Shown piece after piece: positions 1-12,251 of a DNA stretch of 64,000 nucleotides. The position numbers were made by a program, and so were the translations under genes. Under the pieces are notes generated by a model. The model made no database searches. It was not told the DNA's origin and saw only the letters and a list, made by a program, of their open reading frames with translations. Positions within the stretch are counted from its first letter, which is position 1; the number at the start of each line of letters is the position of its first letter. This DNA comes from Macrostomum hystrix (taxonomy: Eukaryota > Platyhelminthes > Macrostomidae): NCBI GenBank assembly GCA_950097015.1, contig CATNEN010000038.1, positions 12,580,001 through 12,644,000 of the forward strand, read 5' to 3'.

Positions 1-3000
1 CAGTAGCACCGATTTGGGCTCAGGGCCGCCAACTGTTTCACCTTGGCGTTGCAATTGGCGAAGCACTGACGCAGGTGTAGTTTGGTGTCCAGCACTGGCT
101 GGGGCATGCCGGGCAGTCGGGACCAGTGCAGCAAGTAGCAGCCGTGAAGTACTGAAATTCAATCGATTTGGAGCTCTACAGGTATAAAACAAGACAGGAA
201 AAAAGAGCTAGGAAGGAATTAGATGAAGCACAATTATTTTACCCTGCTCTAAGGGCTTCTCGCAAATCGCTCCAGCTAGCCTCTGGTTGCACTCCTGAAG
301 GCGGTAGCTATCGTGCGACATTTTGACAATTTTGCGCCGAACAGTTGATACTGCTTGAGCATAAGCGTCGCAATCTGCTCGAACGTTTGGATTCAGTTTT
401 TGAAAGTCGAAATCATTCAAATTGGTCAGCATCTCAAAACAGTTTCTTTCACTGTCGAATGACTGAATCATCAGATCCGATACTGTTAGGTTGCATATAA
501 TGGAGAAATAACTTCTTGCGGGCACCCCGCTTGCCGTGTCCAACTGGCTGGTGGAAGTTCTATCGGCGATGCCCAACCAGAAGCCATCACTTTCCGGTGT
601 GACGCCGTATTTTCCCTTGTAGCGATTGAAGGCATGCAAACTTTTATAGGCGGTGGCTAGAGCATTGAGATCCGCAAGGCTCTGTGGAACTCCCAGAGTA
701 GCATTGAAGTGGTTGCAGAACAGCCGAGCTTCATCATAGGTAGTGGCCATGTCCGTTAGTTGGTAACACATTTTTCCAACCTTCAGCCAGCCTAGATCAC
801 AGCTACCATTGGCGGACAGCCAGTGGGGCTCAGATTGACCAATAGAATCTGGACAGGGCTCCAAGTCAATGTAATCACCCATATTCTCACCCATATTCAT
901 GTTTCTCTTTCTCGCTGCAATGCTAGTTGTATTCAGCTTTAGAATGTTGGCCTCAGCACAGCTGGAAGTCGCACTCCATAGTCCCGAGTCACTATGCAAA
1001 TATGTCTTGGACCACAGAGCCATGCTTGACACATTGGTGTCTCCGATGAATGTGAACAGTGGTTTCGGATTGGTGAAAGTTGCATGAAGCACGGGGGCAT
1101 TTGTAACGCACTTCCATGTAGTGTCCAGAAGAGCGAAATAGGCTAGATTTGTATCGCGCCAACTACCGGAGCACTCGTCCTTGCCAGATGTTTTGGTGGA
1201 GATTTTAAACACTGCATCGTCCCAGAAATACCTGCAATTGAATCGTATACAACTATTGTACATGTAAACATTGTAAAAATTCTACATGGCGCTGTGGGTA
1301 TTGACACGCCAATTGGTGGTAGCCTATACGAAGGCATTGCAATGCACTTTTGTTGACATTAAGACGCACGTAGGACGCGCGGTTATGTCCTTTTGCGTAT
1401 TAATGTCGCTCTAGTTCATAGACCACATTCAAGGAACATTTTTGTCTATGGTAGGAAGTTTGGGCTTCGCCCCACACCCCTTCTCACTCTGCCCCTCGCA
1501 ATGATTAGGCCATAGAATAATGCGTTTTGTTTGTTGTTGTTCATAGATTTTCAAAGCCTTTTGAAGACGTCACATTATCACAAATTTCTACCAAGCTAAT
1601 GCTGTTATTAATTTTACATAATAATGAAGCAATTTCCTGCGCAGGAACAAACAAACAAACATGATATTTAAACTAACCTATTCGGCAGCATCTGGTCAAG
1701 TTTGCTTGTGTCGAATGTGCCATTTGAAGTTGTTATCAAAGTGTTATGCTGGAATCGAAAATAGTTTCTGTTCTTTCCAGAAGCGTTGAATAACAGCCAG
1801 TCCACTATCTCGGTGGGTTTATAGAATGTCATGTTAATCTGGTCAGTGATCAGCTGACTGTTGAGACCAAGCCAAACTCGATTCACATAGTTAACACTGA
1901 CGTCACTGCGCGTGTGAAGGTTTGGTTTATTTGGCAGATATAATGGTTGCCATGGCAACACGATGAGAGGGCTCCTGCTGCCATACAGTCGATTGTCACC
2001 GAGGTCATTGGCTGAACCGAATTGGTTGCTAATCTCTTTCGTCTCGCTATTTCTTTGATAAGTGGTGTCACTGTACAGAAATTGGTTTATCGAACCCACA
2101 TCGTCATCGCCTGGAAAAACTGGCATGTTGTTTTCGACCCGAGCTGCCAAGTGCCAGGATTTTACTGCAGGACAAGAGAAACTGATTGATAGTTTATCTT
2201 GCTTCTTTGAAGGCTCACTTTTTCTCGGAAATGCCGACATGGCGCTGGAAGAAACGGTCTACCCCACTCTGCCTCATCCTCTCACCTCTGCCTCATCCTC
2301 TCACCTCTGCCTCACCCTCTCGGCTCTGCCTCACCCTCTCACCTCTGCCTCACCCTCTCAGCTCTGCCTCACCCTCTCAGCTCTACCACACCCTCTCACC
2401 TCTGCCTCACCCTCTCAGCTCTACCACACCCTCTCACCTCTGCCTCACCCTATCAGCTCTGCCTCCCCCTCTCAGCTCTGCCTCACCCTCTCACCTCTGC
2501 CTCACCCTTTCAACTCTGCCTCACCCTTTCAACTCTGCCTCACCCTTTCAACTCTGCCTCACCCTTTCAACTCTGCCTCACCCTTTCAACTCTGCCTCAC
2601 CCTTTCAACTCTGCCTCACCCTTTCAACTCTGCCTCACCCTCTCAGCTCTGCTTCACCCTCTCAGCTCTGCCTCACCCTCTCAGCTCTGCCTCACCCTAT
2701 CAGCTCTGCCTCACCATCTCAGCTCTGGCTCACCCTCTCACCTCTACCACACTCTCTCACCTCTGCGTCACCCTATCAGCTCTGCCTCACCCTTTCAACT
2801 CTGCCTCACCCTCTCAGCTCTGCCTCACCCTCTCAGCTCTGCCTCACCCTCTCATCTCTGCCTCACCCTCTCAGCTCTGCCTCACCCTCTCACCTCTGCC
2901 TCATCCTATCAGCTCTGCCTCACCCTCTCAGCTCTGCCTCACCCTCTCACCTCTGCCTCATCCTCTCAGCTCTGCCTCACCCTCTCACCTCTGCCTTGCT

Positions 3001-6000
3001 CTACCTTGAAATGCCTTTCTCTACCTTGAAATTACCTACACGCAGTGCAATATTGTGAACTGTCAGACTGATCTCATTAATCGCCTCACTTGTCATAATG
3101 TATGCGTAGGAGAAGTCGCTGCTGCTGCCACCGGCGCAATACTGAAATGACCCTTCGCCGCAGGGTCGCATACAGTAAGTTTGGATTTCCGATGCGTCAT
3201 TGACCAGCTGAAAGTTTTCCAGCATTTTATCGTCGCTCAAACAGGTGCAAGAGACACCTTCGACTATGGCGGAATCGGCCAGACGGTGCGTGCAGCTACG
3301 GAGGCACTCCTGCAGGGTGCCGCTGCGAATGCTGAACGAGTTGTTCTCCAGTTTGAACTGTTCCGCCAGTTCGCTTCTGTACTTGTGACAGCCATTGTGA
3401 TGGCTCCCTGACACAAAGCACAGATCGGATAATAAGACAAGTAGAAAAAGTGCAATAAAGGGCTAAGTGAACTTACTTTTAACACAGAAAAATTTCCTTT
3501 CCGTTGCATTAAGGCAGTTCATACGATTGTAGATGTAGGGCACAGTGATTGCATCCCCGTAGATATTTGACGTTATCTTCGTCTCTAGTCCTAGATAAAA
3601 GCACCTCTGGCTCAACAGATCATCAGCTGTCATGTTAGAGTAGAAGTTCTCATAATTGCTGCCAGAGCTAGAGCTCACTATAGACATGATGCTGCCATCC
3701 AGCAGCTGCGGTAGCAAGTCTATCCAGCTGTGCAATCCGATGTGCATCGCCGGATTGTCTCCGAAGTAGAAGGATGCGTCTGCGGCAGGATTTTTCCAAT
3801 AAACTTTGAGAGCGTTGACTAAATATCATATTCCAGATAGATATCATACCTAACCCTGTTGTACTAGATATACAGAGCTCTGTTCAGTCCATGGACTTGG
3901 GTGTGCCAAATCTATTCAAACTTTTTCAAACCTATCTAAAATAGTTGCATCTGGTACTTATTTCTGAGAAAGATGAGCTGAAGCTTGCAATTAGCAAATT
4001 AAGAGTTTTGTTCAAACTCAAGCGCTTAAGAACTCTCGGCTTAACAATCGCACTTCTTAGGCTAAAAACTTAAAGTAAGATGAAAGTTTTAATGAAATAA
4101 ATGAAGATATTTTATTTAAACATCTAAACTCTTAAACAGGGAATGAGGGGCATTGGGTAACGCGTGTGCATCTCGTATCAAGGACATTGAGCTCGATTCC
4201 TAGGTGAGGCCACATTCCTTATTTGGGGCGCTGCCGCGAAGTGAAGGCTTGTGTCTAAGTGTGTGTGTCTGTGTCCGGTGTGCTAAGGAGTCACCGACAG
4301 AATCGTTGGCTGCGAGTCTACAACCATCAAATAGTGTGCCAGTGCCCACAGCTCTTACTGAGTTCTACTCACACTTAAAGAAGTGCGCTTCCATAACTGA
4401 TAAGTCCGCTCCGTCCGCGGCTGGCGACCAGAGAACAGAATTTTGCCTGGCGCAGAATCTGACGGAGTCCGCCCAGGAAAGCTTGTCGCCAGAGCGCAGG
4501 TAGGGCGCATAGCACGAGCCGCGGAAGCCAAACCAGCCAGCGCTGCATGGCGTTCCATCTGTCAAAAATAATGATTAATGGTAGGTTCGAGCCACGAGCA
4601 CATGTACAACATGTACAAATGTACCTATCTGCTAAATCTAGATAGAGAAGCCTATCTAGATGTCTAGAAATCTACGCAAGAGAGCAGAATTATTTACTTC
4701 ATTATAAGATACGACTGTGAGTAACACTACTGTGCGATATATAGACGCTATTTTGGTTATTTCACAACACATGTGAGCGCTCTGCGCGCACGTAGACACT
4801 GACAGCTCAACAATTTCTCGGTTGGAGCTTTACTAAAAGCAAAATAGACTTTGTACAATACCAGTGGAGATAGCAGTAAGGTCAACGTACCAATCATATT
4901 GCAGAAGACTCGCGTACCGCTGGTGGGAGTAGTGGACGTGTTGAACGTTCCTGACAGAAGATAATAATTGCTCTCGTACACATCCGCCCACTCATGCTGC
5001 CTCTTGCACGAGCGATAACTCTGCACCTGCGTAGCCAGTGTGAAAACATTGTAATGATCGTTCATGCCGCCGCAGGTTTCATTTGAAGCGCGGCATTCGA
5101 TGTTGCACATAGACTGCAGCGCGTCTCCCGCATCGTTGATGACGTCACTCAGGCAGAAACAGGTGACATTTCTCATCATGGCATACCGACTGCTGGAGTA
5201 TGTCTTGCAGAAAGAAATGCAAGCCGCAGAGCTGAGTAGCTGCATGGTTGTCTCAGAAACCAGAATTTCCGGCGGGAACGTCGACACTTTGTAGCAGCCG
5301 TCTGCATTTCACAGTTGAATAACAGAAAATGTGTATTATAACTCGCTCGAAGTGTTTCTGAATTTGTTAAATAAACCTTACCGAATGTGTCATAAACTGA
5401 GAAGTAGCCCCAAGGCCCGCTGTCTGTTGTGGCAATTCCGCCGCAGTACTCCGACGCGTTGCACAACGTCAGGCAGTGGAAGTTGCGGGCCTCCAAAAAC
5501 TGCCGGTTCAGCAGAAATGGGAGAGTCTCGTTAGAGCCTGGACGAGCCTCAACACCAGACAGGTCTAGATTGAAGCAGTAGCAGCTGCTGTAGTTGGCTA
5601 CCGTGAGCTGGTACTTCTGAGTGTAGCAGCTGCTTCGGCAACTACTGACTGACATCGGTGCTGCTAAGCTGTTCACTCTGTGGATCTTAGAGCCATTCAG
5701 TCTGTCATTGATTTCCGGCCATGTGAAGCAGCCGCGATAGTAGGATTGGTCTGCAAAAGCGAAATGAGTCTAACTAGACAGTTGAAGCTATAGTTAGAAA
5801 ACTGAATAGCTTACAGCGACACGTGTTGACATCGGTAACGCCAGTGAAGTCCCAGTTCGTTGACCAATCCATCATTTGGCGTCTGCTCGGAGTAGCATAG
5901 TTTTTATTACGCTTAGTTGAAAAATTTTAATCTCATTAAATAATAAATCGACCTTGACGCGTGCAACAATGATCGGATAGTTTTGTTGCAATTTTAATAA

Positions 6001-9000
6001 TTTTAAAACAATTGCTATGTCGAAAAGCGTGCATTAAACGGACAAAAATGTGCATTAAAAGCTTTTAGCCTATGATCAAGCGACCCGAAGCGCGCGAGTG
6101 CCATAGACATTTAAGCAAGAAAAACCAAGTATTGTGTTCTATATTATTGCACCATCCGAATGTCTATGTTTAAAGTTATGGGTAGTTTAAGAAAGATAGT
6201 CATAGCAAGCGGCGGCCATAGACATTCAAGGCGTGCAACAATCGGCATTTATTGGTAGACCTTATAATACCCCTCCAAATGATACTCGTACATAGATGAA
6301 ATTACGGCTGCGTATAACTCACTCATTCTTGTAGTCGTAGTATTTTACGCAGACGTTATCGATCTCTTGGTCGAAGCGCCGGCCCTTGTAGCCGCTGAGG
6401 CAGCGAAACCGCAATGAGAAATTGTTAATTACTTCAACCATTGTAGCTGAGGGCGCCGGCGAGATTAGGTTGGCCTGACTGCCTGGCGTCTCATACTTGA
6501 GCCAGCAGATGGGAGCTAAACGCAAAGCGGGTTGTCAGCATTTCGTTAAACTTATTTTTTTTAGAATATGTGGTCAAATTAAACACTTCCGTCTATCTCA
6601 CGAATTAGATTTAACGGCTGGTGAATTGGAAGGTTGGAAGGGCAGACTTCTATTTGGTATACAATTCAATTATCCCAAAACGTTGCTTCAAGCTTAATGG
6701 CTTACTGGCTTGGTTAATACTTAGCCTATGACAAAACAACTGAGCCCTTGATTCCCCGTTGCTACAGTTCACCCAGCCGTTAAAATGGGTACCAACATCA
6801 GCTATGGTAGAAATTTTGGTGACTGTGGCGGCCTTTCCAGTCCGTGGACTAACCAACTGTACGCAGCTCTTCTGTACTTTTCTCTAAATAAAGAGAAAAA
6901 TATTTACCTTGGCAGTTTGGTAGGATGACTCTAGCGCCAGAATTAAATATAATAGGAGAGCTAGCGGGTGGGCTCTTTCCACGCAATGTATATTGGACAG
7001 TCCAGTAGGCACCTGAGGTACACGTTAGGTAAGCCTGCGTCGAGCCTATGCTGCTTCTGTAGTAAAAGTCGTGAGAACCAACTAGGCAGGTAACATTAAA
7101 TTGAAAATCGGCGGTAAAATTGAAGGTGGAGTTGAGTCCGGGATTTTTTATTTCGTATCGATGAGTTGGATCGAATTCCGGAGTTTCTGGACAAATAATC
7201 ACTGAAATTAATGGAAATGATTTTCCGTTAGCAGACTTGCAACTAAATGAGTCTAAGAGGCTTTCTGCGGTCTGCAGACATGCGCTAATCATACCTTCGC
7301 ACTCGAGAACCGGCTCCGATACCAGTTTGGGCCCCAGCTTCACTGACGGCCCGTTGCCAACGCTCCAGTAGGTCGCCAGCCAGCCATTGAATCCGCAGCT
7401 AAGATTTACCTTATTAACCAGACTGCCAGTGTCCACGATGCGGTAGCCCTTGGCTCCTGAGCACTCGTAGGTGAGGTTGGCATTGAACGAATTCGGATGT
7501 TTGAGCACACCAGAAGTGGTGCTAGTCAAGTTCATTGTCACTGAATCGGACGGTCGGCTGCATAGGAAAGCTGAAAGTGTTTAGACGAGTACTGTTGTTA
7601 AATACTCGTAATTTCCAACTGAAGTGCAGATCTGTAAGAAGCCCTCCACTCAAGGGCACAATAGCAAGTGAAACTTCTAGACACTGACGAATGCATTTTG
7701 GTGGTGACATCGGCACGTTGCCAAGAAGCTCTTCTGGCTGCACTTGATTTGGCCGGGAGTCGCCCTCTGTGAAGAATGTACGCGACCAGCCTTTGCCTTC
7801 GACGCAGTCGAGGCGTAGCCAGTTCGAAGCGTTGCTGTTTTCAAAAAGTGCACCTTGTCCTGCACGGCAGGTGACGTTCACGTGACTGCCAACTGCGTTG
7901 ATTGGACTGGCTGGGTTGCTCGAGTTGTACACGTAGCTATTTAGATCGATAGTCAGACTGGCGCACACGGTGTCTGCGGGGATTTTAGATCGGGATTTGA
8001 TGTTTCACGGATCTAAAATGCTCCGAATACGAGCTGACAGAAAGCGTCCTGCAACAACTACAGAACAATGTCCTGCAAGAGCTACACAACAACGTCCTGC
8101 AAGAGCTATAGAACAACGTCCTGCAAGAGCTACATAACTTCGACTTGCAACAACTACAGAAGGGCAAGCAACAGCTACAGAACAACGTCCTGCAACTGCA
8201 ACAGAACGTTCTGTTTAACGACAAGTCACTGTTCAAACAACAATATACGATAGCCAATAAAAAATATTTCCATGCGGCATTGCAAATTGTTCCCCAACAA
8301 ACCAAAAGCGTCATAAACTGAGAAGTAGCCCAAAGGCCCGCTATCGGCAGTGGCAACCCCGCCGCAATACTCTGAGGCGTCGCACAACGACAGGCATCGG
8401 AAGTTGCGGGCCTCAAGAGACTGTCGGTTTAGCACGAACGGAAAGGTTTCATTGGAGTCTGAGCTGGGCACAATGTTAGACGTGCTTAGGTTGAAGCAGT
8501 AGCAGCTGCTGTAGTTGGCCGCTGCAAGCTGGTAATTTTGGTAGTAGCAGGTGCGTCGGCAGCTGCTGACAGACATCGGGACTTCGAGTCCGTTGATCCA
8601 GCGGATCGAGGAGCCGTTCACTCTGTTCAGGATCTCCGGCCACGAGAAGCAGCCGCGGTAGTAGGATTGGTCTGCGGCGGCGCGGGGTGCGTTGTGTTGC
8701 GCGGTAATTGTAAATCTAAACCAAACTAATCAATCAGATACAAGCGTATACCTGTCTTTTTCGTAAATAAAAAGCACCGTACTCACATCTACACGTGTTG
8801 GGATCAGATGCTCTCGTGAAGTCGTAATCGGCCGACCACTTCATCATGTTACGCCTGAAATCAAAGAGAAATTGTAATAATGTGGAAAAAAATTGCTGTT
8901 GATGAATTTGATTAGAAATGCTATTCAGAATCACCTGTTCACGCTGTCGTATTCCACCTGACAAACGCTGCTGGTCTCTAGATCAAAGTTTCGAAATTTA

Positions 9001-12000
9001 TAGCCGCTCATGCAGCGAAATCGTACAGTGAAGCCCGCAACTGCCTCCAGTCTATTAACTGACGGCTTCGACGAGATCAGCTGCGACTGCGGACCCGGGG
9101 TGGCGAAATCAGTCCAACATATGCGATCTGCAGTTTTGGTTTGACCCCGGTGAGTCAGTGTACTCAGAGTGACTGGAGTGAGTCAGTGTACTCAAGAGTG
9201 GCTGGAGTGAGTCAGTCTACTCAGAGTGACTGGAGTGAGTCAGTCTAATCAGAGTGACTGGAGTGAGTCAGTCTAATCAGAGTGACTGGAGTGAGTCAGT
9301 CTACTCAGAGTGACTGGAGTGAGTCAGTCTAATCAGAGTGACTGGAGTGAGTCAGTCTACTCAGAGTGACTGGAGTGAGTCAGTGTACTCAGAGTGACTG
9401 GAGTGAGTCAGTCTACTCAGAGTGACTGGAGTGAGTCAGTCTACTCAGAGTGACTGGAGTGAGTCAGTCTAATCAGAGTGACTGGAGTGAGTCAGTCTAA
9501 TCAGAGTGACTGGAGTGAGTCAGTCTACTCAGAGTGACTGGAGTGAGTCAGTCTAATCAGAGTGACTGGAGTGAGTCAGTCTACTCAGAGTGACTGGAGT
9601 GAGTCAGTCTACTCAGAGTGACTGGAGTGAGTCAGTGTACTCAGAGTGACTGGAGTGAGTCAGTCTAATCAGAGTGACTGGAGTGAGTCAGTCTACTCAG
9701 AGTGACTGGAGTGAGTCAGTCTAATCAGAGTGACTGGAGTGAGTCAGTCTACTCAGAGTGACTGGAGTGAGTCAGTCTACTCAGAGTGACTGGAGTGAGT
9801 CAGTGTACTCAGAGTGACTGGAGTGAGTCAGTCTACTCAGAGTGACTGGAGTGAGTCAGTGTACTCAGAGTGACTGGAGTGAGTCAGTCTACTCAGAGTG
9901 ACTGGAGTGAGTCAGTCTACTCAGAGTGACTAGAATGAGTCAGTGTACTCAGAGTGACTAGAATGAGTCAGTGTACTCAGAGTCATTGCTGTTCTGAATA
10001 ATTCAGCTCAGATGGCTTCAATTTCCAAATTGAAGTTGCCAACCTGTACATGGAGGCAGAATACCCTGGGCTGCATTGACAGAGTTGTCAACGTAGTTGG
10101 TAGGCGCCTCTCCCAGAAGGTGATAGGTGATTCTCCAGGTTCCGGCAGAGGTGCAGAGCATGTCAGCCCGCACCGAGCCAACGCTGCTTCTGCGATAAAA
10201 CTCCTGAGTATCATTGGCGCAGGCCACCTGAAACGTGGCATCCACTGAGTAGTTTAGACTAGCGTTCAGGCCCGGTCCGACCTGCTCATTAAGGTGAGTC
10301 GAGTCAGGCTGAGGAACTCGGCATTCGATCACTAGAATGATGGGAACAGAACGCTTGTATGCTCAAAGACTTGTCTCAATTAGGAAAAAAATTGGCGACG
10401 TCGTTTAAGTTTCGACTTATACTCTTAAGCAATGACAAACTGAAACTCATAAGCAATGACCAACTGAAACTACTGAACAATGAGCAACTGAAACTCATAA
10501 GCAATGACAAACTGAAACTACTGAACAATGAGCAACTGAAACTACTGAACAATGAGCAACTGAAACTACTGAACAATGAGCAACTGAAACTACTGAACAA
10601 TGAGCAACTGAAACTACTGAACAATGACCAAGTGAAACTACTGAACAATGACCAAGTGAAACTACTGAACAATGACCAAGTGAAACTACTGAACAATGAC
10701 CAAGTGAAACTACTTAACAATGACCAAGTGAAACTACTGAACAATGACCAAGTGAAACTACTGAACAATGAACAAGTGAAACTACTTAACAATGACCAAC
10801 TGAAACTACTGAACAATGACCAAGTGAAACTACTGAACAATGACCAACTGAAACTGAACAATTACCAACTGAAACTGAACAATGACCAACTGAAACTGAA
10901 CAATGACCAACTGAAACTGAACAATGACCAAGTGAAACTACTGAACAATGACCAACTGTAACTCCGAATCAAGTGAAACTCCTGAGCAATTACCAGGTGA
11001 TTACAAGTATTTGCGTGGGTCACACGCCCCCAGTCCATGGGCTGTACAGCTGCACAATTGGCCGCTTACCTTCGCAATTGATGTCGGGTTCAACAATCAA
11101 CTGGCTGGGCAGAGACACCGCGGCCAGGCCGTTGCCGAAGCTCCAGAATTCCACTGTCCAGCCGTTGAGTCCGCAGCTGAAGTTGGCAGCGTTTGCCAGG
11201 CTGCGAGTCCCGGAGATTCTGTAGCCACGGAGGCTAGGACACTGGTACACCAGCTTGGCACCGTAAGAATTTGTCTGGCTTTGAATACCCAGCTCTGACA
11301 CCGTGATGTTCATGGACTTCGAGCTGATGGGCTGGCACAGGTGAGCTGGTGTTACGGGAGAGTGGAGTGCTCAATGCGACTGCCTGACTGAAACTCAATA
11401 ACATTGACCAACTGAATCTCACAAACAATGACCACCTGATACTCATTAACAAATTCAACCCAGTCAAGTAAAAGCCCTCAAACTCAGAGTTCAACTTACG
11501 GGTGCATGTCGGCAGACTGATGTCAGCAAAGCCGAGCAGCTCAGCGGGCTGAACATTCGTCGGTTTCTCTTCGCCATCAGTCATGGTGAAGAACGTTCTG
11601 GACCAGCCATCGGCCTCCAGACAGTCGAGGCGCAGCCAGTTCGATTGGCTGCTGTTGGCAAAGATGAAGCCAGCGCCACCTCTGCATGTGACGTTTAAGT
11701 GGCTGTCGAAGCTGTTGAATGGCCCATCTGGGTTGCTAGGGCTGTACCGATACTGGCTGGTATCTATGCTCAGGTTTGAGCACCCGGTGGTACCTGATTG
11801 AATAATGCAAAAAAGAAATGCAAAATCATAAATTCGGACTTTATTGATTGAAAGCTAATTTGCTGATTGGTTGAATGATGCGAGGCCGCATTCATTCGGG
11901 GCGCAGCCGCAGAGGGAAGGCTTGTGTGCAAGTCGTGCTATTTGCACTCTACGCTCGTAATCTAAAAGCACAGTGAAAGTCGACTGTCGCTTCGAGCGTC

Positions 12001-12251
12001 AGTGCCCGCAGCCTCAATTTTAAATTTTTTTTTCTAACAGGTGACACCTCGTATTGGCATTGTGTCAGACAGAGACAGGTAAGAGGCAGGTAAGAGGTCT
12101 GGGTGACCGTGGGACTTTGGATTCGAGCAGATTTAAGCACTCCAATTTGCCATCGAAACTCACTACTAAACGAAGCGTAGCCACGGGCGACTGGCAACAG
12201 CAGCAGCAGCAGCAGCAGAAGCTGTCGAAGAAGTCGAATCGGCTGATTCAT
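1..12251 (-). CDS. Large modular secreted/surface protein: signal peptide, 2x(4 CCP + WSC), further WSC and C-type lectin domains; 3' end outside window
   Basis: Exons joined by me (minus strand, high to low): 12251-12164, 11793-11500, 11345-11070, 10331-10044, 9127-8935, 8854-8787, 8671-8303, 7973-7689, 7570-7295, 7201-6908, 6515-6323, 5882-5815, 5750-5382, 5301-4891, 4558-4373, 3779-3477, 3407-3036, 2164-1678, 1231-243, 151-1 (continues). The frame stays open for about 1,986 codons. Exon 1 encodes a signal peptide with a run of nine Leu ending PVARG, and its donor is GTGAGT. Domains by approximate residue: CCP-like 30-402, WSC 403-525, CCP-like 526-897, WSC 898-1020, WSC 1021-1157, C-type lectin 1158-1320, WSC 1321-1444, degenerate lectin-like 1445 to about 1750, complete C-type lectin to 1936 (GWLKVGKMCYQL, WLGI, AGAICEKP), then the start of another WSC. 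Most introns are phase 1, as in exon-shuffled extracellular proteins. No transmembrane segment is visible. Carbohydrate binding is inferred from the families; I recognise no named orthologue. The lectin-like part across exons 2164-1678 and 1231-243 is the least certain. Confidence 0.85.
2262..2998. repeat. Minisatellite, 19-bp unit
   Basis: About 38 copies of a pyrimidine-rich unit, with variants carrying CTCAGCTCTG, CTCACCTCTG or TTTCAACTCTG. It fills the intron between the exons at 3,036-3,407 and 1,678-2,164 of the CCP/WSC protein gene. Because 19 is not a multiple of 3, all frames stay open only through the lack of stop triplets, and the long forward ORFs here are artefacts. Confidence 0.95.
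4145..4370 (+). mobile_element. tRNA-like SINE, family 1, copy in CCP/WSC gene intron
   Basis: Box-B-like GAGCTCGATTCC at 4,189-4,200, then a body with GGCCACATTCCTTATTTGGGG, CGCTGCCGCG and GAAGGCTTGTGT, and a tail CAGTGCCCACAGC shared with the copy at 11,875. Confidence 0.65.
5382..7973 (-). other. Module copy 2 of the CCP/WSC protein (six exons)
   Basis: Exon lengths are 285, 276, 294, 193, 68 and 369 nt, so four of six match copy 1 exactly and the other two differ by whole codons. Matching stretches include ICWLKYETPGSQ against ICWTDFATPGPQ, and YRGCFTWPEINDRLNGS against YRGCFSWPEILNRVNGS. Its introns are shorter. The 7,974-8,302 intron between the copies carries a short 21-bp array, and the 6,516-6,907 intron carries a dispersed palindromic element instead of a minisatellite. 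Confidence 0.85.
6788..6860 (+). mobile_element. Dispersed palindrome-core element (CCP/WSC gene intron)
   Basis: GGTACC at 6,788, CAGCTATGGTAGAAATTTTG, then GTGGCGGCCTTTCC and AGTCCGTGGACT at 6,839-6,850. Weaker relatives occur at 3,886-3,897, 11,032-11,043 and 42,035-42,048. Confidence 0.5.
8046..8212. repeat. Short minisatellite, about 21-bp unit
   Basis: About eight imperfect copies containing GTCCTGCAAGAGCTA, in the intron that separates the two duplicated modules of the CCP/WSC gene. Confidence 0.85.
9135..9985. repeat. Minisatellite, 28-bp unit
   Basis: About 30 very regular copies (GACTGGAGTGAGTCAGTCTA followed by CTCAGAGT), differing mainly at a C/A and a T/G position. It occupies nearly all of the 9,128-10,043 intron in module copy 1. 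The last two units carry the variant ACTAGAATGAG. Confidence 0.97.
10430..10965. repeat. Minisatellite, 24-bp unit with an 18-bp variant
   Basis: About 22 copies around AACAATGACCAAGTGAAACT in the 10,332-11,069 intron. Near 10,850-10,920 the unit drops to 18 bp. On the plus strand it stays open as NNDQVKLL repeats, which I take as an artefact. Related units occur in the next intron (11,380-11,450). Confidence 0.95.
11872..12025 (+). mobile_element. tRNA-like SINE, family 1, 5'-truncated copy
   Basis: Carries the body (GAGGCCGCATTCATTCGGGG, CGCAGCCGC, GAAGGCTTGTGTGCAAGT) and tail (CAGTGCCCGCAGC) but not the A or B box. It lies in intron 1 of the CCP/WSC gene. Confidence 0.6.

Larger units (their letters stand above)
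8303..11793 (-). other. Module copy 1 of the CCP/WSC protein (six exons)
   Basis: Exon lengths in transcription order are 294, 276, 288, 193, 68 and 369 nt. The first three exons each carry one four-cysteine CCP/Sushi-like domain, with a Trp before the last Cys. The fourth and fifth exons together make a further CCP-like unit (ICW ... FRCMSGYK ... NTCRC). The sixth is a WSC domain (YYRGCF ... CYCF ... CGG ... GYFSVYDAF). Most introns are phase 1; the one inside the split CCP is phase 2. Two introns of this copy are filled by minisatellites (9,135-9,985 and 10,430-10,965) that are absent from copy 2. Confidence 0.85.

Noticed and set aside
2062-3058. Two plus-strand ORFs of about 300 aa across the 19-bp array
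   Set aside because: Pyrimidine-rich repeat without stop triplets, inside an intron of the minus-strand gene.
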